A program made the translations under genes and the position numbers. A stretch of 64,000 nucleotides of DNA, from NCBI RefSeq assembly GCF_026343295.1, contig NZ_JAPELY010000002.1:682001-746000 (forward strand), given 5' to 3'. Positions 56,778 through 64,000 of the stretch are shown here, in pieces. The notes under the pieces were generated by a model. The model was not told the origin of the DNA and made no database searches. It was given only the letters and a program-made list of their open reading frames with translations. This DNA comes from Streptomyces sp. NBC_00083 (GTDB lineage Bacteria; Actinomycetota; Actinomycetes; Streptomycetales; Streptomycetaceae). The stretch's first letter is position 1; each line of letters opens with the position of its first letter.

Positions 56778-59700
56778 GTGCCCACCCACCTCACCGACCC
56801 CGAACAGCTCAAAGAGCTGCTCGGCATCCCCTTCACCCCGGAGCAGACGGCCTGCATCATCGCCCCGCCCGCCCCGCAGGTCATCGTGGCCGGAGCCGGT
56901 TCCGGCAAGACGACCGTCATGGCGGCCCGCGTCGTATGGCTGGTGGGCACCGGCCAGGTCGCGCCCGAGCAGGTCCTCGGCCTGACCTTCACCAACAAGG
57001 CCGCGGGCGAGCTCGCGGAGCGCGTGCGCACCGCGCTGGTCAGGGCCGGCATCACCGACCCCGACGCCCCCGAGCCGGAGCAGGGCGAGCCCGGCATCTC
57101 CACGTACCACGCCTTCGCCGGCCGGCTCCTCACCGACCACGGCCTGCGCATAGGCCTGGAGCCCACCTCCCGCCTCCTCGCCGACGCCACCCGCTTCCAG
57201 CTCGCCGCCCGCGTGCTGCGCGAGGCCCCGGGCCCGTACCCCGCGCTGACCAAGTCGTTCGCCTCCCTGGTCAGCGACCTGCTCGCGCTCGACGCCGAGC
57301 TGGCGGAACACCTCGTACGCCCGGAGCGTCTCGCCGCGTACGACCACGACCTGCTGCGCACCCTCGCGGACGCCAGGCTCAGCAACGCCGAGCTGCGCAA
57401 GGTGCCCGAAGCCGCCACCGCCCGGCTCGAACTGCTCGACCTCACCACCCGCTACCGCGCCGCGAAGAAGAGCCGCGACCTCCTCGACTTCGGCGACCAG
57501 ATCGCGCTCTCCGCCGAGCTCGCCCTCACCCACCCCGAGGTCGGCCGGATCCTGCGCGAGGAGTTCAAGGTGGTGCTCCTCGACGAGTACCAGGACACCT
57601 CGGTCGCCCAGCGCCGCCTGCTCGCCGCGCTCTTCGGCGGCGGCACCGGCCACGCGGTGACCGCCGTCGGCGACCCCTGCCAGGCGATCTACGGCTGGCG
57701 CGGCGCATCGGTGGCCAACCTCGACGACTTCCCCCGCCACTTCGCGTACGCCGATGGCCGCCCCGCCACCCGCCACGCGCTCTCCGAGAACCGCCGCAGC
57801 GGCGGCCGCCTGCTCGACCTCGCCAACTCCCTTGCCGCACCGCTGCGTTCGATGCACGAAGGGGTCGAGGCGCTGCGCCCCGCGCCCGGCGCCGAGCGCG
57901 ACGGCAGCGTGCGCATCGCCCTGCACACCACCCACGAGGAGGAGATCGAGTGGCTCGCCGACTCGATCGCCCACCTGGTGCGCACCGGCAAGGCGCCCGG
58001 CGAGATCGCCGTCCTGTGCCGCACCGCGGGTGACTTCCCGGGGATCCAGGGCGCCCTGGTGGCCCGGGACATCCCCGTCGAGGTCGTCGGGCTCTCCGGG
58101 CTGCTCCACCTGCCCGAGGTCGCCGACCTGGTGGCGGTCTGCGAAGTCCTCCAGGACCCGGGCGCCAACGCCTCCCTGGTACGGATCCTGACCGGCCCGC
58201 GCTGGCGCATCGGCCCCCGCGACCTGGCGCTGCTCGGCCGCCGCGCGCGCCTTCTCGTACGGCGCGCATCGGCCGGTTCCGACGACCCCGACCAGCGTCT
58301 CGCCGACGCCGTCGAGGGTGTCGATCCCGCCGAGGTGATCTCCCTCGCCGACGCGCTCGACACCTTCCTGGAGGGCGCCGAGGACGACGGCCTGCCCTTC
58401 TCCGCAGAGGCTCGCGTCCGCTTCGCCCGTCTCGCCGCCGAACTGCGCGATCTGCGCCGCTCGCTCGCCGACCCGCTCATGGACGTCCTGCACCGCGTCC
58501 TGACCGTCACGGGCCTGGAGGTCGAACTCTCCGCATCGCCGCACGCGTTGGCGGCCCGCCGCCGCGAGACGCTCTCCGGCTTCCTCGACATAGCGGCGAG
58601 TTTCGCCGCGCTCGACGGCGAGGCCTCGCTGCTCGCCTTCCTCGGCTTCCTGCGGACCGCCGCCCAGTACGAGAAGGGGCTCGACACGGCGCTGCCCGGC
58701 GGCGAGAACACGGTCAAGGTGCTCACCGCGCACAAGTCGAAGGGCCTGGAGTGGGACGTGGTGGCCGTGCCCGGCCTGGTCACCGGCACGTTCCCGTCGA
58801 CCAGGGCGAGGGAGGCCTGGACCGCCCAGGCGAAGGTCCTCCCGCACGCGCTGCGCGGCGACGCCCCGACGCTGCCGGCCGTCGACAAGTGGGACGCGAA
58901 GGGGCTCAAGTCCTTCAAGGAGGCGATGAAGGACCACCAGCACACGGAGGAACTGCGCCTGGGATACGTCACGTTCACCCGCCCCCGCACCCTGCTGCTC
59001 GGCTCCGGCCACTGGTGGGGGCCGAGCCAGAAGAAGCCCCGCGGCCCGTCCGCCTTCCTGCACGCGCTGTACGAGCACTGCGCGGCCGGCCACGGCGAGA
59101 TCGAGGCGTGGGCGGACGAGCCGGCCGAGGACGCGGAGAACCCCGTGCTCCACGAGTCCGCGGTCTCCCACGCCTGGCCGCTCCCACTCGACGCGGCATC
59201 CCTCGCACGCCGCCGCGCCGCCGCGGAGCGGGTCCTGGCCCACGTGGCGGCGGCCCCCGCGCCCGAGGACGCAACGCCTCCCGGCCATGCCGTAACGCCC
59301 TCCTCCTATGAGGACGAGGCATACGCGGACGCGCCCTACAGGGACGCGCCCTTGGACGACGCGCCCTATGAGGACGCTCCCTTCGGGGACGAGCCGTACG
59401 GGGCCGAGGAGTTCGGCCTCCCCGAGGATCTCGACGACGGCGACTGGGACCTGCTCCCCACCGAGCGCCCGGCCTCCTCCGTACCGCCCGCCGACCGCCC
59501 GGCCCCTTCCGAGCAGACCCGCACCGAGCCTTCCGCCGAGCACACCCGCACCGCGGCCCCCGACGGAACCGGTGCCCGCGACCACGCCCAGGCCGGTGCG
59601 CCCCTCGCCATCCCCGCTCCTCGGCTCACCCCCGAAGACCGCCGTGCGCTGCACTCCTGGGACCGCGACCTGGAGGCGCTCACCACCGAGCTGCGCCGGG

Positions 59701-60365
59701 CCCGCGCCGCCACCCGCGAGGTCGCGGTGCCCGCCTCGCTCACCGCGTCCGAACTGCTGCGACTGGCCGCCGACCCGGATGCCTTCGCACGGGAACTGGC
59801 CCGGCCCATGCCGAGCCGCCCCCAGCCGGCCGCCCGCAGGGGCACCCGGTTCCACGCCTGGGTGGAGTCCCGCTTCGACGAGCTCCCGCTGCCCATGCTC
59901 GGCCCCGACGAGCTGCCGGGCGCCGACGACAGCGAGGCCGACATCGCGGACGAGCAGGACCTGGCCGCGCTCAAGGACGCCTTCGAGCGCACCCCGTACG
60001 CGACGCGCACCCCCTTCCGCACCGAGGCGCCCATCCAGCTGACCCTCGCGGGCCGGGTGATCAGGGGCCGGATCGACGCCGTCTACAAGGAGGGCGAGGG
60101 CGCGCTCGCCACGTACGAGATCGTCGACTGGAAGACCGGGCGCCAGGCCACCGCCGACCCCCTGCAGCTGGCGGTCTACCGGGTCGCCTGGGCCGAGCAG
60201 ATGGGTGTGCCGCCGGAGTCGGTCGAAGCCGCGTTCGTCTACGTACGCACAGGTGAGACGGTGCGTCCCGGGCGTCTGCCGGGCCGCGCCGAGCTGGAGG
60301 CGATCCTGTTGGGCCCGCGTCCGCAGGGCGGACCGGGGGACGGGCCACCGCCCCCGGCCGGATAG
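56778..60365 (+). CDS. adnB: AdnB-type helicase-nuclease subunit
   Basis: This 1195-residue UvrD-like motor has a C-terminal RecB-type nuclease. Helicase motifs: FTPEQTACIIAP (Q region), VAGAGSGKTTVMAARV (Walker A), GLTFTNKAAGELAERV, LLDEYQDTSVAQRRL, VGDPCQAIYGWRGAS, and VLTAHKSKGLEWDVVAVPG. Nuclease: YEIVDWKTGRQ near residue 1115. A long disordered acidic linker (about 845-950) separates the two and contains short repeats of the form YxDAP. GTG 56778 has no Shine-Dalgarno. It pairs with AdnA; a canonical helicase half suggests this is the main motor. In mycobacteria adnA and adnB adjoin; here a repeat array separates them. Confidence 0.9.
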   Translation: MPTHLTDPEQLKELLGIPFTPEQTACIIAPPAPQVIVAGAGSGKTTVMAARVVWLVGTGQVAPEQVLGLTFTNKAAGELAERVRTALVRAGITDPDAPEPEQGEPGISTYHAFAGRLLTDHGLRIGLEPTSRLLADATRFQLAARVLREAPGPYPALTKSFASLVSDLLALDAELAEHLVRPERLAAYDHDLLRTLADARLSNAELRKVPEAATARLELLDLTTRYRAAKKSRDLLDFGDQIALSAELALTHPEVGRILREEFKVVLLDEYQDTSVAQRRLLAALFGGGTGHAVTAVGDPCQAIYGWRGASVANLDDFPRHFAYADGRPATRHALSENRRSGGRLLDLANSLAAPLRSMHEGVEALRPAPGAERDGSVRIALHTTHEEEIEWLADSIAHLVRTGKAPGEIAVLCRTAGDFPGIQGALVARDIPVEVVGLSGLLHLPEVADLVAVCEVLQDPGANASLVRILTGPRWRIGPRDLALLGRRARLLVRRASAGSDDPDQRLADAVEGVDPAEVISLADALDTFLEGAEDDGLPFSAEARVRFARLAAELRDLRRSLADPLMDVLHRVLTVTGLEVELSASPHALAARRRETLSGFLDIAASFAALDGEASLLAFLGFLRTAAQYEKGLDTALPGGENTVKVLTAHKSKGLEWDVVAVPGLVTGTFPSTRAREAWTAQAKVLPHALRGDAPTLPAVDKWDAKGLKSFKEAMKDHQHTEELRLGYVTFTRPRTLLLGSGHWWGPSQKKPRGPSAFLHALYEHCAAGHGEIEAWADEPAEDAENPVLHESAVSHAWPLPLDAASLARRRAAAERVLAHVAAAPAPEDATPPGHAVTPSSYEDEAYADAPYRDAPLDDAPYEDAPFGDEPYGAEEFGLPEDLDDGDWDLLPTERPASSVPPADRPAPSEQTRTEPSAEHTRTAAPDGTGARDHAQAGAPLAIPAPRLTPEDRRALHSWDRDLEALTTELRRARAATREVAVPASLTASELLRLAADPDAFARELARPMPSRPQPAARRGTRFHAWVESRFDELPLPMLGPDELPGADDSEADIADEQDLAALKDAFERTPYATRTPFRTEAPIQLTLAGRVIRGRIDAVYKEGEGALATYEIVDWKTGRQATADPLQLAVYRVAWAEQMGVPPESVEAAFVYVRTGETVRPGRLPGRAELEAILLGPRPQGGPGDGPPPPAG

Positions 60366-60375
60366 GGTCGAGGCC

Positions 60376-61803
60376 ATGAGCGAGACCCCGGACAGCGCCG
60401 TCCAGACCGCCACCGCGTCGGTGCGCACGTACATCGAGCAGCACCGCGACGCGTTCCTCGACGACCTCGCGCAGTGGCTGCGCATCCCGTCGGTGTCGGC
60501 CCAGCCCGACCACGGCGCCGATGTGCGCCGCAGCGCCGAATGGCTCGCCGCGAAGCTCCGCGAGACGGGCTTCCCGGTGGTCGAGATCCTGGACACCCCG
60601 GGCGCTCCCGCCGTCTGCGCCGAGTGGCCTTCGGGCGACGCCGGCGCGCCGACCGTCCTGGTCTACGGCCACCACGACGTGCAGCCCGCGGCCCGTGAGG
60701 ACGGCTGGGACACCGACCCGTTCGAGCCGGTGATCAGCGACGGGCGGATGTACGGGCGCGGCGCCGCCGACGACAAGGGCCAGGTGTTCTTCCACACGCT
60801 CGGCGTCCGCGCGCACCTCGCCGCCACCGGCCGCACGGCGCCCGCCGTCAACCTGAAGCTCCTGATCGAGGGCGAGGAGGAGTCCGGCTCGCCGCACTTC
60901 CGCGCCCTGGTCGAGCAGCACGCCGAGCGGCTCGCCGCGGACACCGTGATCGTCTCCGACACCGGCATGTGGTCGGAGAACACCCCCACCGTGTGCACCG
61001 GCATGCGCGGCCTCGCCGAGTGCGAGATCCAGCTGTACGGACCGGGCCAGGACATCCACTCCGGTTCCTTCGGCGGTGCCGTACCCAACCCGGCGACGGC
61101 CGCGGCCCGCCTGGTCGCGGCCCTGCACGACGCGGACGGACACGTCACCGTCCCCGGCTTCTACGACGGCATCGCCGAGCTGACCGACGCGGAGCGCGAG
61201 CTCTTCGCCGAGCTGCCCTTCGACGAGGCCGAGTGGCTGGACACCGCCAAGTCGCGGGCGGTCCACGGCGAGGCCGGGTTCTCCACCCTGGAGCGGATCT
61301 GGGCCCGGCCGACCGCCGAGGTCAACGGCATCGGCGGCGGCTACCAGGGCCCCGGCGGGAAGACGATCATCCCGTCGTCGGCGATGGTGAAGCTGTCCTT
61401 CCGCCTGGTCGCCGGCCAGGACCCGGCGCACATCGAGAAACTCGTCACGGAGTGGGCCGCGGGCCAGGTCCCCGCCGGGATCCGGCACGAGATCAGCTGG
61501 AGCGCGGGCACCCGCCCGTGTCTGACGCCGCTCGGCCACCCGGCGCTCCAGGCCGTCGTGCGGGCGATGGGCACCGCCTTCGGCACCAAGGTCCGCTTCA
61601 CCCGTGAGGGCGGCTCGGGCCCCGCCGCCGACCTCCAGGACGTCCTGCGGGCGCCCGTCCTGTTCCTCGGGATCTCGGTCCCCTCGGACGGCTGGCACGC
61701 GCCCAACGAGAAGGTCGAGCTCGACCTCCTGTTCAAGGGCGTCGAGACGGCGGCCCACCTGTGGAGCGACCTCGCGGCCACCGCGGCCCCGTCCGTCACC
61801 TGA
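60376..61803 (+). CDS. M20/M28-type dipeptidase
   Basis: This 475-residue metallopeptidase is of the M20A/CNDP dipeptidase type. Metal-binding blocks are LVYGHHDVQPA (H and D), YGRGAADDKGQ, IEGEEESGSP (bridging glutamates), and a late GWHAPNEKVEL (H). A dimerisation insert lies between about 195 and 320 (IHSGSFGGAVPNPATAAARL). Cytosolic; it would hydrolyse dipeptides or acylated amino acids. TAGGGT at 60363-60368 ends seven bases before the ATG, and no Shine-Dalgarno is visible, so it is probably transcribed leaderless, although adnB ends only 10 bp upstream. Confidence 0.92.
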   Translation: MSETPDSAVQTATASVRTYIEQHRDAFLDDLAQWLRIPSVSAQPDHGADVRRSAEWLAAKLRETGFPVVEILDTPGAPAVCAEWPSGDAGAPTVLVYGHHDVQPAAREDGWDTDPFEPVISDGRMYGRGAADDKGQVFFHTLGVRAHLAATGRTAPAVNLKLLIEGEEESGSPHFRALVEQHAERLAADTVIVSDTGMWSENTPTVCTGMRGLAECEIQLYGPGQDIHSGSFGGAVPNPATAAARLVAALHDADGHVTVPGFYDGIAELTDAERELFAELPFDEAEWLDTAKSRAVHGEAGFSTLERIWARPTAEVNGIGGGYQGPGGKTIIPSSAMVKLSFRLVAGQDPAHIEKLVTEWAAGQVPAGIRHEISWSAGTRPCLTPLGHPALQAVVRAMGTAFGTKVRFTREGGSGPAADLQDVLRAPVLFLGISVPSDGWHAPNEKVELDLLFKGVETAAHLWSDLAATAAPSVT

Positions 61804-61900
61804 GCCCCACGTGCAGCCCCACCGCGCAGCCCGCCGGCCCGAGCACCGGCTGCCAGAAATCGCTGAACACACCGTCCACCCGGGGGAGTTGGAAGCACCT

Positions 61901-62890
61901 GTGAGCACCACCAGCAGTGACGTCTTCACGGACCGGCCGACCGGGCTCGCCACGCCCATCGGCCTCACCGAGCCGAACGGCATCGACCGCGCCGCCCACC
62001 ACCGCCTCGACGAGGCCTGGCTCGCGGCGGCCTGGAGCCACCCGACCACCCGGGTCTTCGTGGTCTCCGGCGGCCAGGTCCTGATCGACGAACCCGCGAA
62101 TGGCGCGGACGGCACGGACGGCGAGCCCGGCCGCACCGAGCTGGTCATGACCCCCGCCTTCGAGGCCCCGGTCACCGAGACCCACCGCTACTTCCTGGGC
62201 ACCGACGAGGACGGCGTGAGCTACTTCGCGCTGCAGAAGGACGCGCTGCCCGGCCGCATGGACCAGTCGGCGAGGCCCGCGGGGCTGCGCGAGGCCGGCC
62301 TGCTGCTGTCGGCGCGCGAGGCCAGTCTGGTGACGCACGCCGTCGCCCTGGAGAACTGGCAGCGGCTGCACCGCTTCTGCTCCCGCTGCGGGGAGCGCAC
62401 CGTGATCGCGGCGGCCGGTCACATCCGCCGCTGCCAGGCCTGCGGCGCCGAACACTACCCGCGTACCGACCCCGCCGTGATCATGCTGGTCACCGACGAC
62501 CAGGACCGGGCGCTGCTCGGCCGCCAGGTGCACTGGCCCGAGGGGCGCTTCTCGACCCTCGCCGGCTTCGTGGAGCCCGGCGAGTCCATCGAGCAGTCGG
62601 TGCGCCGCGAGGTCTTCGAAGAGGCCGGCGTCACGGTCGGCCCCGTCGAGTACGTGGCGAGCCAGCCCTGGCCCTTCCCGTCCAGCCTGATGCTCGGCTT
62701 CATGGCGAAGGCCGTCTCGTCCGAGATCAACGTCGACGGCGAGGAGATCCACGAGGCCCGCTGGTTCTCCCGCGAGGACCTGGCCGCGGCGTTCGCCTCC
62801 GGCGAGGTCCTGCCCCCGTACGGCATCTCGATCGCGGCCCGCCTCATCGAGCTCTGGTACGGCGAACCCCTGCCGAAGCCGACGCACTGA
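61901..62890 (+). CDS. nudC: NAD+/NADH pyrophosphatase (NudC)
   Basis: This 329-residue protein has the NudC architecture. An N-terminal domain leads to a four-cysteine zinc ribbon (CSRCGERTV... and CQACGAEHYPR) and then the Nudix domain with the box GFVEPGESIEQSVRREVFEEAG. The family-specific SQPWPFPSSLM follows and selects NADH and NAD-capped RNA ends. It cleaves NADH to NMNH and AMP and can decap NAD-RNA. GTG 61901 follows GGGGGAGTTGGAAG-type purines. In mycobacteria nudC likewise lies between adnB and mrx1. Confidence 0.95.
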   Translation: MSTTSSDVFTDRPTGLATPIGLTEPNGIDRAAHHRLDEAWLAAAWSHPTTRVFVVSGGQVLIDEPANGADGTDGEPGRTELVMTPAFEAPVTETHRYFLGTDEDGVSYFALQKDALPGRMDQSARPAGLREAGLLLSAREASLVTHAVALENWQRLHRFCSRCGERTVIAAAGHIRRCQACGAEHYPRTDPAVIMLVTDDQDRALLGRQVHWPEGRFSTLAGFVEPGESIEQSVRREVFEEAGVTVGPVEYVASQPWPFPSSLMLGFMAKAVSSEINVDGEEIHEARWFSREDLAAAFASGEVLPPYGISIAARLIELWYGEPLPKPTH

Positions 62891-62925
62891 CCCGGGACCC
62901 CGCCGGGGCTGCCCGGGGTACGAGC

Positions 62926-62967
62926 GAGGCCCCCGCCCCAGCCCTCAGGGGCTCGGACGGGGGCCTC
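62926..62967. terminator. Convergent terminator of nudC and mrx1
   Basis: GAGGCCCCCG (62926-62935) and CGGGGGCCTC (62958-62967) form a perfect 10-bp stem over a 22-base loop that can itself pair partly (AGCCCTC...). It lies between the two convergent stop codons and can end both transcripts. Confidence 0.8.
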
Positions 62968-62994
62968 GTGCCGTATGCGGCGCGGCGGCCGGCG

Positions 62995-63237
62995 TCAGAC
63001 GCCGATCTTCTGCTTGACCTGCGCGAGCGACGGGTTGGTCAGCGTGGAGCCGTCGTCGAAGAGGACGGTCGGCACCGTCTGGTTGCCGCCGTTGGCCTTC
63101 TCCACGAACGCGGCCGACGCCGGGTCGTGCTCGATGTTGACCTCGGTGTACGCGATGCCCTCGCGGTCCATCTGCTTCTTCAACCGCTGGCAGTAGCCGC
63201 ACCAGGTGGTGCTGTACATCGTCACAGTGCCCGGCAT
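62995..63237 (-). CDS. mrx1: Mycoredoxin-1-like glutaredoxin
   Basis: This 80-residue protein has a glutaredoxin fold: VTMYSTTWCGYCQRLKKQ has the CxxC active site (CGYC). TVPTVLF supplies the cis-proline, and DGSTLTNPSLAQV the C-terminal substrate site. Mycoredoxins reduce mycothiol mixed disulfides in actinobacteria; the same position relative to nudC and uvrD2 in mycobacteria supports the call. ATG 63237 follows GAGAGAC-type purines. It is divergent from uvrD2. Confidence 0.95.
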   Translation of the reverse strand: MPGTVTMYSTTWCGYCQRLKKQMDREGIAYTEVNIEHDPASAAFVEKANGGNQTVPTVLFDDGSTLTNPSLAQVKQKIGV

Positions 63238-63449
63238 GTCTCTCGCGCTCCTCTGTATCGCCGACTGGCGTGCGCGCCCCGCCCGATGCGGTTCCGCACG
63301 GGGTGGAACGTACGGGAGGCGAACACCATTCCCGCATGTGACCGAAGCGTCACGGCCCGCCTCGTCGAGCCCCCCGAAAAGTACGACTACTCGCGCCCCC
63401 TGTGGACGACGCGGCGCGGCAGCCCCGGGCGACCTGGCAGCATGGCGGG

Positions 63450-64000
63450 GTGACAGCAGCAACGCACTCCACTCCCTTCCCGCAGGTCCCCGAGACGGCC
63501 GACGCGGTGCTCGACGGGCTCGACCCCGAGCAGCGCGAGGCCGCCACGGCCCTGAACGGCCCGGTGTGCGTGCTGGCCGGCGCGGGCACGGGCAAGACCC
63601 GCGCGATCACCCACCGGATCGCGTACGGGGTGCGCGCCGGCATCCTGCAGCCCTCCAGCGTGCTGGCCGTCACCTTCACCAACCGGGCGGCCGGCGAGAT
63701 GCGCGGCCGGCTGCGCCAGCTCGGCGCCGGCGGCGTCCAGGCCCGCACCTTCCACTCGGCGGCCCTGCGCCAGCTCCAGTACTTCTGGCCCAAGGCGGTC
63801 GGCGGCCCGCTGCCCCGGCTCGTCGAGCGCAAGGTCCAGCTCGTCGCCGAGGCGGCCGCCCGCTGCCGGCTGCGGCTCGACCGCAACGAGCTGCGCGACG
63901 TGACGGGCGAGATCGAGTGGGCGAAGGTCACCCAGACCGTCCCCGGCGACTACCCGGCGGCGGTCGCCAAGTCCCATCGGGACGCGCCGCGCGACCCGGC
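63450..64000 (+). CDS. uvrD2: UvrD2-type helicase, N-terminal fragment
   Basis: The 183 codons in the window encode the N-terminal RecA domain of an SF1 helicase: LDPEQREAATALNGPVCVLA, Walker A GAGTGKTRAITHRI (about residues 46-60), and AVTFTNRAAGEMRGRL, then ARTFHSAALRQLQYFWP. UvrD2 of mycobacteria has the same beginning and lies beside mrx1; it carries a C-terminal HRDC and zinc-finger part, which is outside this window. GTG 63450 lacks a Shine-Dalgarno. CAGCAT at 63438-63443 lies six bases before it, as in leaderless genes. Confidence 0.9.
   Translation, partial: MTAATHSTPFPQVPETADAVLDGLDPEQREAATALNGPVCVLAGAGTGKTRAITHRIAYGVRAGILQPSSVLAVTFTNRAAGEMRGRLRQLGAGGVQARTFHSAALRQLQYFWPKAVGGPLPRLVERKVQLVAEAAARCRLRLDRNELRDVTGEIEWAKVTQTVPGDYPAAVAKSHRDAPRDP

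Noticed and set aside
1-64000. Prophage, integrative element or secondary-metabolite cluster
   Set aside because: No integrase, attachment sites, tRNA junctions, phage structural genes or polyketide/peptide synthetase domains were seen.

Overview
The window is a very GC-rich actinobacterial chromosome segment. GC-biased third codon positions, frequent GTG starts, families restricted to actinomycetes (DUF3107, DUF3152, DUF6758) and the abundant dispersed repeat built around GGGGCGCGGGGAACTGCGCG all point to Streptomyces or a close relative. Several gene neighbours match the order I recall around mycobacterial rhlE - ferritin-like - DUF3107 - tetR - DUF3152 - moeZ - MGMT-like - adnA - adnB - nudC - mrx1 - uvrD2. 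The window is therefore mostly vertically inherited core with accessory blocks set into it.

Layout. 1-5600: start of mrp, a DUF1003 membrane protein, an MgtE-N/CBS protein, a lipoprotein, a small conserved protein, a DMT exporter and CorA; three of these point to magnesium or metal homeostasis. 5600-16100: a SUFU-domain protein, a repeat-filled gap, an MFS transporter, a DUF6758 protein, a PHP phosphoesterase, MarC, a 50-residue protein, a NYN nuclease, and an MmyB-type regulator divergent from a metallo-hydrolase and carboxylesterase. 16100-25000: an alpha/beta hydrolase, a DEAD-box RNA helicase with a repetitive basic tail, a ferritin-like protein, DUF3107, TetR, a hydrolase and DUF3152.

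25000-30800 is an oligopeptide-type ABC importer (binding protein, two permeases, one fused double ATPase). A 31-codon cysteine-containing leader peptide that is probably leaderless precedes it. 30900-35800 is a polysaccharide-type operon: PelF-like glycosyltransferase, multi-TM protein, 17-codon mini-ORF, sugar epimerase and spherulin-4-like protein. moeZ follows. 37200-48000 holds a secreted TAP-type peptidase and a tightly overlapping six-gene operon narG-H-J-I, a radical SAM/SPASM protein and a HemY/HemG-like flavoprotein. Divergent from it is a YwiC-like membrane protein, with an OsdR/DevR-like box between them. MoeZ could supply the molybdenum cofactor used by NarG.

49000-64000 holds a large kinase-like/LPG-synthase membrane protein and then a DNA-maintenance set: an alkyltransferase-like protein, the AdnA and AdnB helicase-nucleases (split by a tandem repeat array), an M20 dipeptidase, the NudC NADH pyrophosphatase, mycoredoxin and the start of UvrD2. 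Two themes run through the window. Many genes appear to be transcribed leaderless, with a -10 hexamer about 6-8 nt before the start codon. The dispersed repeat family also recurs in gaps and once inside a coding sequence.
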